Part shown: positions 19,951 to 33,784 of the stretch, piece after piece | How positions within the stretch are numbered: position 1 is the first letter of the stretch | How the letters are laid out: each line of letters opens with the position of its first letter | NCBI GenBank assembly: GCA_023231475.1 | Contig: JALJEE010001511.1 | Location: 1-43,210, forward strand | From: Seison nebaliae | Lineage: Eukaryota; Rotifera; Pararotatoria; Seisonacea; Seisonidae | Length of the DNA stretch: 43,210 nt | Direction: 5' to 3' | Made by a program: the position numbers and the translations under genes | The notes under the pieces: generated by a model | What the model was told of the DNA's origin: nothing | The model's database searches: none | What the model saw: the letters and a program-made list of their open reading frames with translations, nothing else

Positions 19951-22900
19951 TTAACATTGCAACGATCGTAATGTCAATTCGACAGAATTCAATAAGAAAC
20001 TAGGAGAGATGGACATCGAATCATTTCGATTACTTTCGCTGCTACTATTTGTGGCTATTCCGCTAGACGGCCAATAAGCCGAATCATTTCCTTGATTCTT
20101 TACAATCGTTTCGCGTAACGATTTGGTCAATGTTCCCAAATGGGACTGTTGTTGTAAGATCTCTAATTGTTTCCCCGAATGATTAGTGGATTGATTACTG
20201 GACATCGATCGATCACTATTCACTTCATCATTACATGCCATAAGTGATGATGCTGTATTGTCGCCATCGGAAGTGAGAGATGTATCGAAATAACTTAATC
20301 GATAATATTTCCGATAATTCGAATTGGAATACGATTTCTCTGATCGATCATCGAATGTTTGTTGCTCTGTGTTATGCTGACCATCTAATTGAATATGCTG
20401 ATTCATAATAGATGATGATGGTGGTGGTGGTGGAAATATGTTGGATGGGTGCAGTTCCTTATCGTTCGAGAAGAGATAATTATTCGATTGAGAATAATCG
20501 GATTGACTGACCGTTGCGGGTAATGTGAAATTGCTACGATATGATAAGAAATTCTTTTCACTGGACAAGAATGGTTGATATGCTGATTTGATACTGGTGG
20601 TATCTGATTCTAATGGAATTGAATCGGAAGCGAAAAACATTTCATCCCAAGAAATATTATTGAGGTCGGTTTGATCATAGATGAGTGAATGATTGAAATT
20701 GCCATCATTCGAATTTGGAATGATGGAATTCGTATTATTACTAATATGACGATAATGATTATTGGGAATGATGATACTATTTAAATGATGATGATTATTA
20801 TTAATCATCATTTGTTCTTCTGATAATGGTATTGGTGGTGTTTGATAATTTGATGGATTCAATTGTTGAGTTAATGAAGTCAAATTAAATAATTTTCCTG
20901 ATTGCATATGATTTACATTCAATGTTAATGGTTTCGTATTACTATTCAGAGTGAAACATGAATCTGTATCAGCTATATCACCATTCTCCGTCGTCTTATC
21001 TGTCATCTTTTTAGTATGATGATTATGGGAGAGAATAATCTCCAAATGATCAGTTGGAGAGTTTTCTAATTTTTGGTTATCGTTCAATCTTGTCTCTTCA
21101 ACTGTTGTTCGCCCACTGTCATTCTTTGATAAACTTTCGCATAAATTGACGTGTTGATGACAGGTTCCATCTCGTAATGATTGTCGTACAGGTGAGCTGG
21201 ATTGTTCGATATCCTCCGATTCGTACCGATAATATTGTTCATTGTTGGATGCTCCCGTCTTCGTCCTGTCTACAAAAAAACATCAATTACAATCTATTAT
21301 GTGAAACGATAATTAAATATTTCATCCATCCTTCCACACCCACAAACAAATTATAAGAGAAATCGAAAAAAATTGTTAAAGGAAATTACTTGCCTGAGAT
21401 GAATGTTATTGATTTCTGAATAATTGAAGAGAAATGAGAAATAAAAATTGAGATTTGTTTTTGTTAAATAAATATTCGACTAACATTCTTTTCGCAACTT
21501 TTTGGCGAGTTTAATTGAGTATAATTTGCACTTTCATAATGTTCCGATGATTCCTGGCAAGCTAATGGTGCTTTCGATGAAGCACCACCTAATAAATTGA
21601 TGACTTCTTCATCAGCCGAACTGGTATAAGCATAAAGTTGTTGTGGTAATTGTTGTTCTTCTTTCTTATCATTCTTCTCTCCATTTCTCATAAGTATTGA
21701 GCATTGAGGTAATAATTTCATTTGTTCGATTGGTTGTGGAGTTTTTTGAGAAGTGCTTATCAATTCGGTTGATGTGGAAGAGATGGAAGAGATGAGTCGA
21801 ACATCCGAATCCTTCTCATCATTCTTCAATTGAGTTGCATAATAATCTTGATCATTCTTATTACGAATACGTTCCATTTGTTCGAAATCGTCATCAAGTT
21901 TCTTTCGAAATTTCTTCTTTTTTCTCTTCATCGAAATTTTCCCATGTAAATTTTTCGATGATTTAAATATTTTATAACGATCTCTTTCCGATTTTTTCGT
22001 ATGATTCTTCTTCCAATCGTTCACTCTCGATTTTCCTGATGCATATGTTGTCGAATTGTCGGATGAACAAGAATAATTTGTTCGCGTTGTCTTCTCACTA
22101 TAATAAGTGGCCTCTCCGGATGATGTTGATGGAACAATGGCCGAATACATAGTCAAATCATTATTATGTAATGTTCTCCGTCGAGTATGGATAGTTGAAT
22201 TATTTGTATTTCTCGCTTTTAATATCAGAGCAAGAATAATAAATGCAATGAGTAACACAATGACGATTCCAATTGAGATGCCACTGATCACCAATTTCTC
22301 TCGATTCATTTTCACCATGTATTGATGTTCACCATTTTTAACGAATAAATGATCATTCAACAGATCTCTATCTGTATTATCGGAATGTCGACGATTTAAT
22401 GCGTCGTCAGCTAAAAGTAGACGTTTATGAACGTAACGTCGTTTTCTGATCCAATCATATATTTTCGGAAAGATTTCTTGATCTCTTCTTATCGAAGTGA
22501 ATAGAATAAAGATGGAAACTTTCGAACATAGAGGAAATGGTCGTCCCTTATCACAAACTTTAACAATCAAATCATAAACTCCTGAATATTCGATTGTCAA
22601 ATTATGGTATTTGATTTCATCCAAATTTTCCTTTTGTCGATCAACTATCAAATTAGCTTCAATCTCTTCACTCTTGTTCATTTGCGAGAGATGACGAGTT
22701 TGATTGAGATAATTTGAATAATTCGGAAATTGTTTATTCCAAATATTCAAGAGAATCATATAGAAATGTTGCGAATTAAAGTAGATGCTTCCACTCGTCT
22801 CCGATATGTGGAAGAGATCGTATGGAGAAATTTGTTTTGATGGCGAATCATCTCCCAATTTCATCGATCGAGATAAAGTCGATTGATAATTAATTGATCG

Positions 22901-25783
22901 ATAATGTTTATAGACTAAACGACTATTGTCATCGATGTCTTGATCAGATGCGTTAATTTTCAATAACGGAAATGGAGTGATGGTTTTGAAGAAATGACTG
23001 AATGTCATTGACGAGTTGTCTTTCGACATTTCAATTAAATGTTGGAATTTACTCATATGTTGAATGATGGTCGATAAGAGATCATCAAAATCGAAAATAA
23101 ATAAAAATTCATTTTCTTCAATTTTATCGATCTTTCTCAATTCTTTATTTTTTTCCGTTTTCTCATCCAAAATATTCCTTTTATCTTTCATTTCCGTTGA
23201 ATTATCAGTCGAATTGATTCCATGCATTTCCATTAAATAAGAGAAGGAATGATAATTTCTTATCCAAGATTGATTCGATTTAATGGAATGAATTATTGGT
23301 AAATGATCATTCTCATCAATTAAATTGATTGTTAAATTCACTTGAGAGAATGAGATATTTAATGATTCCAATTTGGATTGAAAAGGAGCAGGAAAATCTC
23401 CCAATTCGTAATTAGCCAAATAGTATTTATTGAAATCGAATTCGTTCATAACAATCAATTGGAATGAATAGAGTTGATCGATCTCTCGATCTAACGAGTC
23501 GATGGGACAAATGCTAATACTTTGGAGTGTGTGTGGTTGATTCGCTGTCAATTGATGTTGATGTGTCTCGTAATAATCTCGAGTGAATCGATAAAGTTTG
23601 AAACTCTTTAATGATTTTAATCGATTAAAATACTCTTTCTCATTTGATGGGAATTGATGATGTGGAATACAAACAGTGAAACGTTGAGTATTATTAACGA
23701 AGAAGATCATTTTCCCATATTTTCCTGTATCCATATCAATCGCTGTAATATTCAAAAATGAGATGGCTGTATTAATTGGATAATTCTCTGAAATATTTAT
23801 ATAATATGATGGTTTTGTGAAATATGGAACATTATCATTCTCGTCGATAACATTCACTGTAATATTTAAAGGCGACGAAATTCGTCGAGGAGAACCGTTA
23901 TCTCTGGCAATAATTTGAAATTGATGACGAATACTCTTCTCATAATCCAATTTTCTTATTTGAAATATGTCTCCAGTTGTCCGATTAATTTGAAAGGGAA
24001 TATTATGAGAATTATGAATAATTTCGTAAGAAAGTCGACCATTCTCTCCGATATCCTTATCGAATCCTTCAATTGTTGTCAATAATCGATTTCCATTTAT
24101 CGTTTCACTAATATCGAAATCTAATCGATATTCTTGGAAATACGGCGAATTATCATTTTCATCTACGATTTCGACATCGAAAAATCGTCGAGTAAATCTC
24201 GACATTGGTAAACCGTTATCTCGCGCTTCAATAATCAATCGACAACGAGACACTTTCTCACGATCCAACGTCAATTGTCCGCCATCCATCAACACATAAA
24301 TAAAATTCGATACTGGTCGTAATGTAAATCCTTTCGTTTTATTCCGATTATCACCTCTCACCAAATTATTATTCGCATCATAAACCTCATTAATCAATTG
24401 ATATGATACTAATCCATTATTTCCGCTATCCCGATCCCTCACCGTTAGAATGGCTAAAGTGACGGGCGGATTGACATTCTCTCGGAATTGGAACGAACTC
24501 GTCGTCTGATTATAACAACAAATCGGTTTGAAATAAATTATGGGATCATTGTCATTCTCATCAATTATCACAATTGTTACCGTAACGAATACGGGTAAAG
24601 TGTTGGCACCAGAATCTTGAATTTGAACGGTAAATACATGAAGCGATTGCTCCTCATAATCTAACGGATATACGAGACTTAGTTCGCCGGTATAATGGTT
24701 AATCTTAAATGGGAATTTACTTTCATTCTCCTTCTGTCTTTTCTCGTTATTGTGCAATAATAATAATTCATGTTGTAATCGATAGATTGGTAAACCGTTT
24801 CGACCTGAATCTTGATCTGTAGCACGTATTCTCAAGATGGTGGTATTGACAGATGTCGATTCGAGTAATTCCTCTTTATAATGCCATTGTTCCGGTATTG
24901 GACTATGATCATTCATATCCATCACATCTACCGTAATGGCCATTGATGAGAATTGATGATTTCCATCATATGCTCTTATCACTAATTCATATGACGATTC
25001 GACTTCGTGATCAAGTGAACGGGTCGTTTGAAGAACTAATTGATCGACTAACATACTGGGAAATGAGGATCGATAAGTATTTCTTGAAAGATTTCTAAAT
25101 ATAGCCGATGATGATGATGGAGCAATGAAGTTTGTTGAATCGTTATCATCATCAATTAATCGTCGAAGTATAAAATCATCACATTTCTTCAACATTGATC
25201 TTTTCTTCATTTTTTGATGAATTGTATATAGTTGAATTCCATTCAAACCAAAATCACCGTCGTACGCACCAGGAATTAACACTCGGTAACCTGGTAGTAG
25301 ATTCTCACTAATATTAACTTTCATATGTTTCTGAGGGAATTGTGGTTTGTGATCATTCGTATCCAATAATGTCAATTCCACAATTATCAATCGTGCAGGT
25401 GGAAAGACTACTATCGAATACGAGAGAGAACATCTTGCTAGACAGTTATTACAAATATTAACTAATTGGTCTCGATTACATAATCGTGAGAATTCTAATG
25501 GTTTCAATACGATTATTCGTCCCGTCACCTTATCCAAACCGAAATATTCGTTAATTCTAGAATTTATCAAATTGGACGATTCATATCGAATCGACGATGA
25601 AGTGAACTGAGATTTGATGAATGATTCATATCGAAGTCTTTTCCTTAACTCAATGACGGTTGTTCCAACTCCAATGTTCTCATTTAATGTCACCTGAAAT
25701 TTGGCTAACGGTTGCACATTGAGTAAAGTGCGGCCGAAACTCATTTGTAGAAGAATTAAAATTATATTCGATAAAATTTTCAT
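19951..25783 (-). CDS. Delta-type (non-clustered) protocadherin, three exons
   Basis: Exons 21485-25783, 21390-21415 (26 nt) and 19951-21265 (introns 69 and 124 nt) encode 1879 residues. The order is: signal peptide (1-18); EC1, with the protocadherin-type Cys loop C102/C111/C114/C118 and ending DTNDH at 141; EC2 (DMNDH, 289); EC3 (DENDN, 408); EC4 (DENDN, 541); EC5 (DENDN, 647); EC6 (DENDH, 823); a long diverged EC7 (about 830-1100) with Asn/Ser/Lys-rich insertions; one membrane helix (about 1164-1189); and a tail of about 690 residues. DxD, LDxE and DRE calcium motifs are visible in EC2-EC6. Protocadherins are homophilic cell-cell adhesion proteins, mainly neuronal in vertebrates. The tail is Ser/Asn/His-rich with a Pro run; vertebrate CM1/CM2 motifs are not evident. 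The exon-3 boundary uses the second of two nearby AGs, the only one that keeps the frame. Confidence 0.93.
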
Positions 25784-28700
25784 TTTACTTCACCCAACGA
25801 ATTCGATTATTATTCTGATCATTCGCAAATATTCATTCTATGTGCGAAAGAATTTAAATATTATAAAGTTAAATTTGTGAGCGATCAAATATTGAGAATT
25901 AAATTGATGATAAGAATATCATACGAAAATTTTAAAGAACAAAGAAAAGTTTTATGAGAAAAATTAAAGAAACAAAAAAATTTTAAAGATATTTTCACTT
26001 GTAAAAATAATCAGAATTCCTATTACTCACTGTTCCGATAAAGAAAAATCTCTATCAGGAAGTTGAAATCACATCAGTTACAAAAGACACAATATGCCGT
26101 TGAGATCGCTTCCGCTTCATTGAATGAGGGAACAAAAGAGAAATTGAAAGTCAAGAAAAGAATTAGAATATTATTAGAGTTACTTATTACACTTGTTCGA
26201 AGGATATGGGGAGGTGGGAGCGGATGAAAAGAAAAAATAATAATTGTTCATCCATCAATTTCTAATGACATTTCTGTTTAATAAAACTTCACATTTTCCT
26301 GCATGAAGCCTATAAGGAAAATTGTGATATTTCGGACGATAATATCCAAATTTGGACGACGAATGAAAAAGATTATAATGAGCAATTGAGTCGAAATTAG
26401 GTGAAAAAGGAAAAGTTTATTATTAAGAATAGGAATGTGGGAAAGTAATAACGATGTTTAGGTAAGAAGAAGTGTGAATTGGAGAAATGACGTTCATTAC
26501 GTGAGAGTAATAAAAGTCAACAGAGAATTTCCTGTAAAGAACATCAACATTAATAATATAATCATTCTAGAGATGACGATGATTTTTATTATTAAAATGA
26601 TAATTATTAAAACGAAGATTCTCTGTATCTAAATATTTCGCCATTCAATCAGTTTGTAACAGCTAAGAGGAGTAAGTATTAAGAGATTTAAAGTTTAATG
26701 CATTCACGTTTATTGAATTTATAGTACTAATGAATGCAACCATCTTCTATGGTTCAGTCTTTAATACATTTTGCATAAACATTTTGATGAATTTTTTTTA
26801 AAACGTTACCGTCCTCCATTTAAGTCATAGCGAAGGTATTGCATAATAATAAATCATCAACATACACCTCTTTTACAACGCAATAAACCGATAGATAATG
26901 TTTTAGTAGTCCACCATCATCTATGCCGCATTAATATCAACAAAAAAACTTTTTTCCATCAAGGAAAATTCTTCTAATGATTATTTATATTAGAAAAGAA
27001 AGAAATTTCCATTTTCCTTTTGTTTATAAGTCTTCCTTTCTTAAAAAAGGAATAATATTACGAATTCTTTCAATTTCACTTCAATTCCAGAAAAAATCCC
27101 TTCGAAATGAATGAAAATGTAGGAAGAACTAACGGATTTCATTACGTTAACATAACAATTTAGAGTAGGAAGCGAACGGACAAACGGGGTATAGGATATC
27201 CTTTATACCGCAACATTTATCTAACTTTCCAATGGGACACGTGTAGATGAAATGAAAACAGAAGTAAAAGGAAAGTCCGAATTCTATTTCCGTTTATCAA
27301 GACATGAAACAAAATATCCTCCTTCTTATTTGCTCATCATTATTAAGATATTGCTATTGTTTCTCATCGAACGCATACTTCCTACTATTCGATACGATTA
27401 CTGGTAATTATTCTTCATCTTCACTCCATATTAAACAAATTAGTAATTGTTCGGCAGAAATTGATCGTTATGAAAATATTGAAAACATTCAAATTTCTTT
27501 TCTTTCCATTCTCGAGAGTCTGGAAGCACAACGTTTAAACGTTAAACGTTAAATGTCTTTCTAGTCTCTAAAATAACCTTAATTTTGACTAATTTATTAT
27601 AAAGAAAAATTGGAAAATTGGGCAATCTAATTTGAAGAGGATTAGAAAGATGGAAAATTGTTGGAAAATCGTTTTTTCTCGGCTGACAATCATCAGTTAG
27701 TCATCCTTCGAAAGAAGATGAATTTCTAGAAATTATTCGGAGAGAAGAAAATACATTAGCATCAGGCGAAGAAAAATCCTGATGGCCATATCAATGCCAA
27801 AGGCGATTAAACGGAAACGAAGTAATTCTTCTCACGTTGCATTTCATAGCGGATTAAATTCATGGAATTGCTCTCTTGAAAATCGCTGATGAATGCACGA
27901 GGCAATTATATTGAACGATATCATTTAGAAAAATGAAAAAGACAATATATACAAATAAGAAAACAGAATGAGAGTTGAGAGAACAATTTCGACTTGAGGC
28001 AATTTTTCGATAAGAAATTTCTTCAGGATTACTACACGATTACATAATTAAGAAATGAATCAGTAATTTCTTCTCAAATTTATTCAGCATTGAATTTCGT
28101 TAATGAAACGAATTATTTTTCCCATTTTCGATTCTGACGAACAAATGATCAATGACATAATAAGAAGGAATTTATTGAACATTATATCAAATTCTATGAT
28201 ATCATCTCTAAGAAGAAAACAAGATGATATGATCATCTAATAATTATAGAGAAAAATGAACTGTTTGACGGTTAAGAGGATGAAGGGGAAAGCGGAAGAA
28301 TCGACACCCATTATATTCTCCCCATTTCTCCCAAAGATTTTTAACGGTGCCAACATATTTAACGACCAACGACGTTTTTCTCTTCTTTCCCAACAACCAC
28401 ATTTTGATTTTGATCAATTTTTCTTGTTCGATGCAGAGGTCGATAAAAAAGAGGAAATAGTTGGTGCGGAAGAACATTTTTCTCATGAACGATAGAAACG
28501 AAACATTATTTTTCGATGGATGATGGTCGTTTGACATTCGATCAATGGAATGTTTTATCTAATTTCACTAATAACGATTTACGTCTATAATATTATTCTG
28601 CAATTATAATTCTACTATGACTAGTGGTTTCGATCGGAACATTTTTACGTTTTCTTCTTTGTGGGAGGGAAAAGGAAACCCCGAAAAGAACTATCGAAGA

Positions 28701-29320
28701 AAAATTATTAGAAAATATGAACGAATTCTTCGCAACATCTACAATAGTTAAGTAACTTGGAATAAGATGGTTTACTGAAATTGTGCATAAGACTAAGATT
28801 TCTTGATTTCTTTCCATAAGTAACAATTATCCTAGGGAACTATTCTTAAATCTACAGATATTTATCAAAAAAACTTATACCCTAATTTCACTCATCATTC
28901 CATCTGACGGGAAAGATTTTGATAAAAAGTTACATGAACTTCCAAAAAAGGAATAATTATAAAATTCTTTTTCTCCCATAAAGAACTTCATTTCTTCATT
29001 TCCTCTGAACTCAATTAACCACTTCTTCTTCCACTAAATCTTTATTATTCAAACAAATTAGGAAATTCGTCAAAAAGAAATTAGTTTCTGAATGGAAGAA
29101 ACGTATTATGATTAAAACGAGATCATTGGAAATAAGAAAGAAAGAATGAAAAGAGGTAAGAAGAAATGGATAAGTGGAAAGCTGACGACAGATATGCCAC
29201 AAGTTTCGAGGGATTTAATTGAAAATAAGGACGACATAAATGGAGCATATAGGGAGAAGTCTTGGTAAATGACTTATTCGATCACCACGACTAACAATAC
29301 TGGCCACCACCGAACGACGT
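25784..29320. other. Gene-free DNA upstream of the protocadherin, part 1
   Basis: It contains the protocadherin promoter or 5' UTR. Weak items only: an imperfect palindrome GGTATAGGATATCCTTTATACC-like at about 27189-27210, an AACGTT-rich palindromic patch at about 27530-27552, and a somewhat G+C-richer island at 27700-27930. Two frames overlap on opposite strands at 28244-28537. None resembles a known protein. Confidence 0.35.
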
Positions 29321-29636
29321 ACAATTCGAATACTGGACAATTTACATATTTGTCAATTACATATTACAAATCGACAATTGGGACCTTTATTTTGAAATGA
29401 TAAAAAAACATATTTTTTGTTCTGAATTTTACTTATATTTTCATTGTATTTACGTTACTTAGCGATTGATATATAATTACTTAACAATAATGTTTGTTTA
29501 TACATATTCTTAAAGGTAATTTTTTGGGGTTATCCGACGGTAATTTACCATATATTCTTAGGAACAGTGAAAATGGTTTTCGTATTGTCTAATCTCAGAA
29601 GTGTTTAGTCTACGAATTGTCCAGTCTCCAAATTGT
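29321..29636. repeat. Degenerate inverted-repeat element, ~316 bp
   Basis: The left arm 29321-29345 and the reverse complement of 29612-29636 match at 19 of 25 positions around an identical ACTGGACAATT core. A GACAATT heptamer recurs several times inside both arms, so each arm may itself be a decayed tandem array. There is no open frame. It resembles an old MITE with worn ends; target duplications are not identifiable. Confidence 0.45.
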
Positions 29637-32600
29637 CTGTCTCCCAACACTATCACCTCTAATTCGTCTCGTCATCGGTGAAGATAATGATGATGAATAT
29701 TTATTATGATTTTTCATCGTTCAACTCACATTAAACGAAGTTTGGATAATACTTAAAAGTCTTTTTCATTATTTAGAATGATAAGAAATTGCTTCTGATT
29801 AGAAGATACATAGAGTAGTAGAAGTAAATGTTGAACTTTCCATCAGAAGAAATTCATATGAATGAAAAACGGATTAAGTATCATCGGAAAAGATTAAGTT
29901 TATTGATAAATTTATCATTTCTATTAATATTTGTAAGTAAGTCTTATCGATTATTCTTTCTTCTTTCTTCTTTCTTCTACTCCTTTTCCTTTTTCGATTA
30001 GAATTAACAATTATTATTTTCTCTCAATAATCGGATAGATATCTAATTGCTTCCAATTTAGATTTAAATATCAAAATCATCTTCTGAATTAAGATATTTA
30101 CCAGAGGAAACTTTCTAGCAGAATAGACGATTTTGAGATGAATTCTCAAAATTATTAGAAATTATGAAGATTTGATAAAAAATGAAATGGGAATGTTTCC
30201 CACTATCAGACAATAATTCTGATCGAACAAATTAAGAAGAACTTGAATGGATAATTGAATGAATACGGGAAAATTTTTCCTTAAGGAGGTGTGGTTAAGA
30301 ATAGCTCTTTTATATTGAACGAAAAGAATTTGTGAAGAACAAGTCGTCGAAATTATACAAGCTTCATTTTTTGCGTCCACTAAAAGAAATCGCCTCTACA
30401 AATAATTGATTATAACATTAACCGAATCAATTCAATTCCATACTCAATTCCATATAAACTGGAATTCGTCTGAATGTGGGAAACATGTGAAATTCTTCCT
30501 GACATACATAAACAGATGTAATAATAAGAAAATAATTTGTATTGCACATATGTAAACGTTCATTTAAAAAGAAGAACAAAATCAGGTGGAAATGATGAAT
30601 TGATTGGAAAAATATCTAATTTTCTTCCATATGATTTCGTTGCAGTTAATGTTTACAGGTTTTCTTCTTTCGTCACTTGATCGACGATAAACAATGATGA
30701 TTTCCGTTTCAATCTACAACACATTCCCTTCTCTCCCTTTTAACAGACGAGGAAATTAAAAGAAATTGTGGATTTGGATGAAGAAAGAAAGAAATGTAAA
30801 GGAAGAGAATGATCGAGAACGGATTAAGCAGAAAAGAAATAAACTCATCCTATCTTGCAGCTTAAGTAAATATCAGGTACTTTCAATTTCTATTCACACC
30901 TAAAGCATCGAACAGACGACAGCTGTTTTTATCCTCTTCCCAGTTTTGCATCGAACAAAGTCAAGCAAAATTTATATGGGAAGAAAAGTTTCTTATTAAT
31001 ATTCTCAGTTCGTTCATGGAACGAGGGAGTGGAAACAAGGTCGTCAAAATAAACTCGATTGGTTGATGGAACGTTGGAAGGAATGCTCTCTGTATGACTA
31101 ACAAATAATTTCTCCAATAAATATTAATAGATTGTTTCAGAAAAAAGGCCTCGACTATTTAGAACTCCATCGACCCATCGGCTAATTCCGTTTCCTAAAA
31201 ATTCTTCTTCGTTTAGAATACGACGTAGAAACAAACGGAAATTTGTAAAATTTAATATGCTTAATGAAAATTAACAATTGTTGCGAGGGGGGAGAATGGG
31301 TAAATTAATCCAATTTCGATTTTCATCTCACATAATGGAGAAGAGAACGCGAAGAAAAAGAAGAAGAAACAAGAAGAAAATATTAGTTCTTTGATTATGT
31401 AACTATATGTGGTAAGTCTTCCATTTCTTCCGCTTCCAAAAGAGAACTCATAACACAGCAGGACAGTATCAATATAATTCTTGTAAATTTTTTGTCATTT
31501 CAGTCTTATTTTAATTTTCTATTCAGTCTATTTTGGTGACGGTGGCATTAGTGAATGTAACTACTACTTCTTCTTCTATTTAGAAGAAGTGAAAAGGGGA
31601 GGGAGTGAGGGGAGAAAGAATCAAGAAGGAAAACCTAAAGGACAAAACAAAGAGAAGGAATTAGTAGTGATACATGGTAGGCGGAAATAGCGCTAACTTT
31701 CCTATCGATACCATTAAACATTTCGTGAAGATGAAATTGAGGAGTAAGAGAAGAAAGAAAAATGGAAATTGTTCATTTTCTATGAAAACAGCGGGTTCCC
31801 TTTTACGAGTTACTTTTTCCTGATAAATTAGATGAGAGATCTTTATCGGTCGCACAACATTTCAAAACAATCAGGACAATTGATAATATTAACAGACGAT
31901 AAAAATGATGATGAAAAATTGATAGATGAAAGTCAATTTATCCTAAAATAAACATTATTTGATATTCATCCGATAAGAAGATTTGATCTATGGATATTAT
32001 ACTGGTATTTCTGTCTGCACATATCATTCTATTCACGCTCGTTAGAGTTGTCAAATTTCAATGGAAAATCTTTGGATGACATTGGTCTCATATCAATTTG
32101 ATGGAATGTCATATAGTGTGTCACATATGTCAGAAAACCGATGGAGAACTGAGAACAGCATTCGCCCGAAAATTGGCACAATGTCAGAAGGATTGAGAGA
32201 AAAATAAAAACACAAATTGGAAATATAAACATTTGAGAAAAGGATGAAGCACATCCAATATTAGTCAAATAAGGAAATTATAACGGTTTCTAATCCAATC
32301 GTGAGCGGATGTAATACATACTCAGAAGATTTCGCGATTCAACCAATCTCGACAAGGAAGTAAGTCTTTTTTCCTTTATTTTTATTTAGAGAAAGGGAAT
32401 GATAGATGAAACCTTTGATCAACATGAACAGTTAGTTTCCAATAAATAAATCGTTATGATGCTGATGATGATGATAATGATGATCGTTTATCATCCTGAA
32501 AGAGAATAATAATAAAAAGGGAGTCAAGGATGTAATATTAGGAAGAAAAAAATCAACAAGTTAATTTTTTTTTCTTACTGATAATCGTATCGATTAAAAG

Positions 32601-33764
32601 AAGAATAAGAAAAGAAAAAAGACGAAAATGAGAAAGACAAACACTTTATCATTAAACTGATGAGCGAAGGTGAAACTCTTTCGTATACACACGCACACAA
32701 ACGAACACTCAAACGAGAATTGTATGTGGAAAATAGAGGAATTATTAATTTTGAGAGGCATTTTCAAATTAATTATGGACTTCAAATTATGCGGAATGGA
32801 AGAATATTAAATATCTATTATCGAGAATAAATTTGGCATTGAAAATTATGAGCTAATTACTATTAAATAAAAGTAATGTTCGACGTTAATGTTAGTTTAT
32901 CTTCGCATTCTTGCATACCTCCCAGTGACGATGAGTTGGGTTTATCTCAGTAATTTGTCACTGAACAAAATTTGGGAGTAGTTCCTATCGAATATTGGAA
33001 CGTACACTTAATTGCTACTTATCGCCAATCAATTGATAATAGTTAAAATGACGATAATCAACTAGACACAGCAATGACAAATCGGATGAGAATACATGCA
33101 GTCAACTGGAGTACATGACGATGTCACATCGTCGATGTGGTAATTCATGTCAATAGCGGATCGCATGTTCTTCAAAACGGAAATTTTATGCCGTCTGTCA
33201 TATTTACATAGAGTGCTCTTCAAATACTACGAAATTTTTTCGTTTCATTTCAACGAACAATTTTAGGTTTACCATTTGTTGACACCAACATGAATCGTCA
33301 AACATTCTCCTTTTTCCATCTGAAGAGATACGTATGTCTTATTCATATTAATGTTCATTTTATTCTTCTTCAACTTTTATCTTCTATTTGCCTAAATGCA
33401 ATCCCACGAACCACACAAACGATGCTTCGTAGCGATGGATAGAATAAATAAAATTGGTGAGCGAATGACGATGTCTTTTAGTCATATATTTAATTTTTCA
33501 GCACCTTCCACCCAATTCACCATTCTCTCAAAAGGCTATGGAAAAAGTGGAAAGGAACATGATAAAAAGCGAATTCTTTATACGTACAATATCCATCATC
33601 CTTCAATCGACTAACTAGAAATGCATTCAATAAAATAAAATTGCCCGATGTCCATTTCGCGGAGTCCCGATGGAGTCATATTTCTTTTCCATATGGAAAG
33701 TACTTGTTCTTTATGCACATTGCTAGAGCAATAGAAATATCAGAGTTTGTGGTATACTCACAAT
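29637..33764. other. Gene-free DNA, part 2
   Basis: A+T-rich with short purine-rich tracts (for example 31340-31380 and 31600-31640). A perfect 17-base palindrome, GACGATGTCACATCGTC, lies at 33117-33133 in a slightly G+C-richer patch. The open frames present are short, low-complexity and without homology. I see no exon chain. Confidence 0.35.
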
Positions 33765-33784
33765 TCTCTCTCTCTCTCTCTCTC
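33765..33784 (+). repeat. (TC)10 microsatellite
   Basis: Ten uninterrupted TC dinucleotides. It is the cleanest simple repeat in the window and should vary in length between individuals. Confidence 0.9.

Noticed and set aside
28244-28537. Overlapping frames of 97 (-) and 79 (+) codons
   Set aside because: Opposite-strand overlap, no domain, and no way to choose either; length alone is not enough in 17 kb of noncoding DNA.
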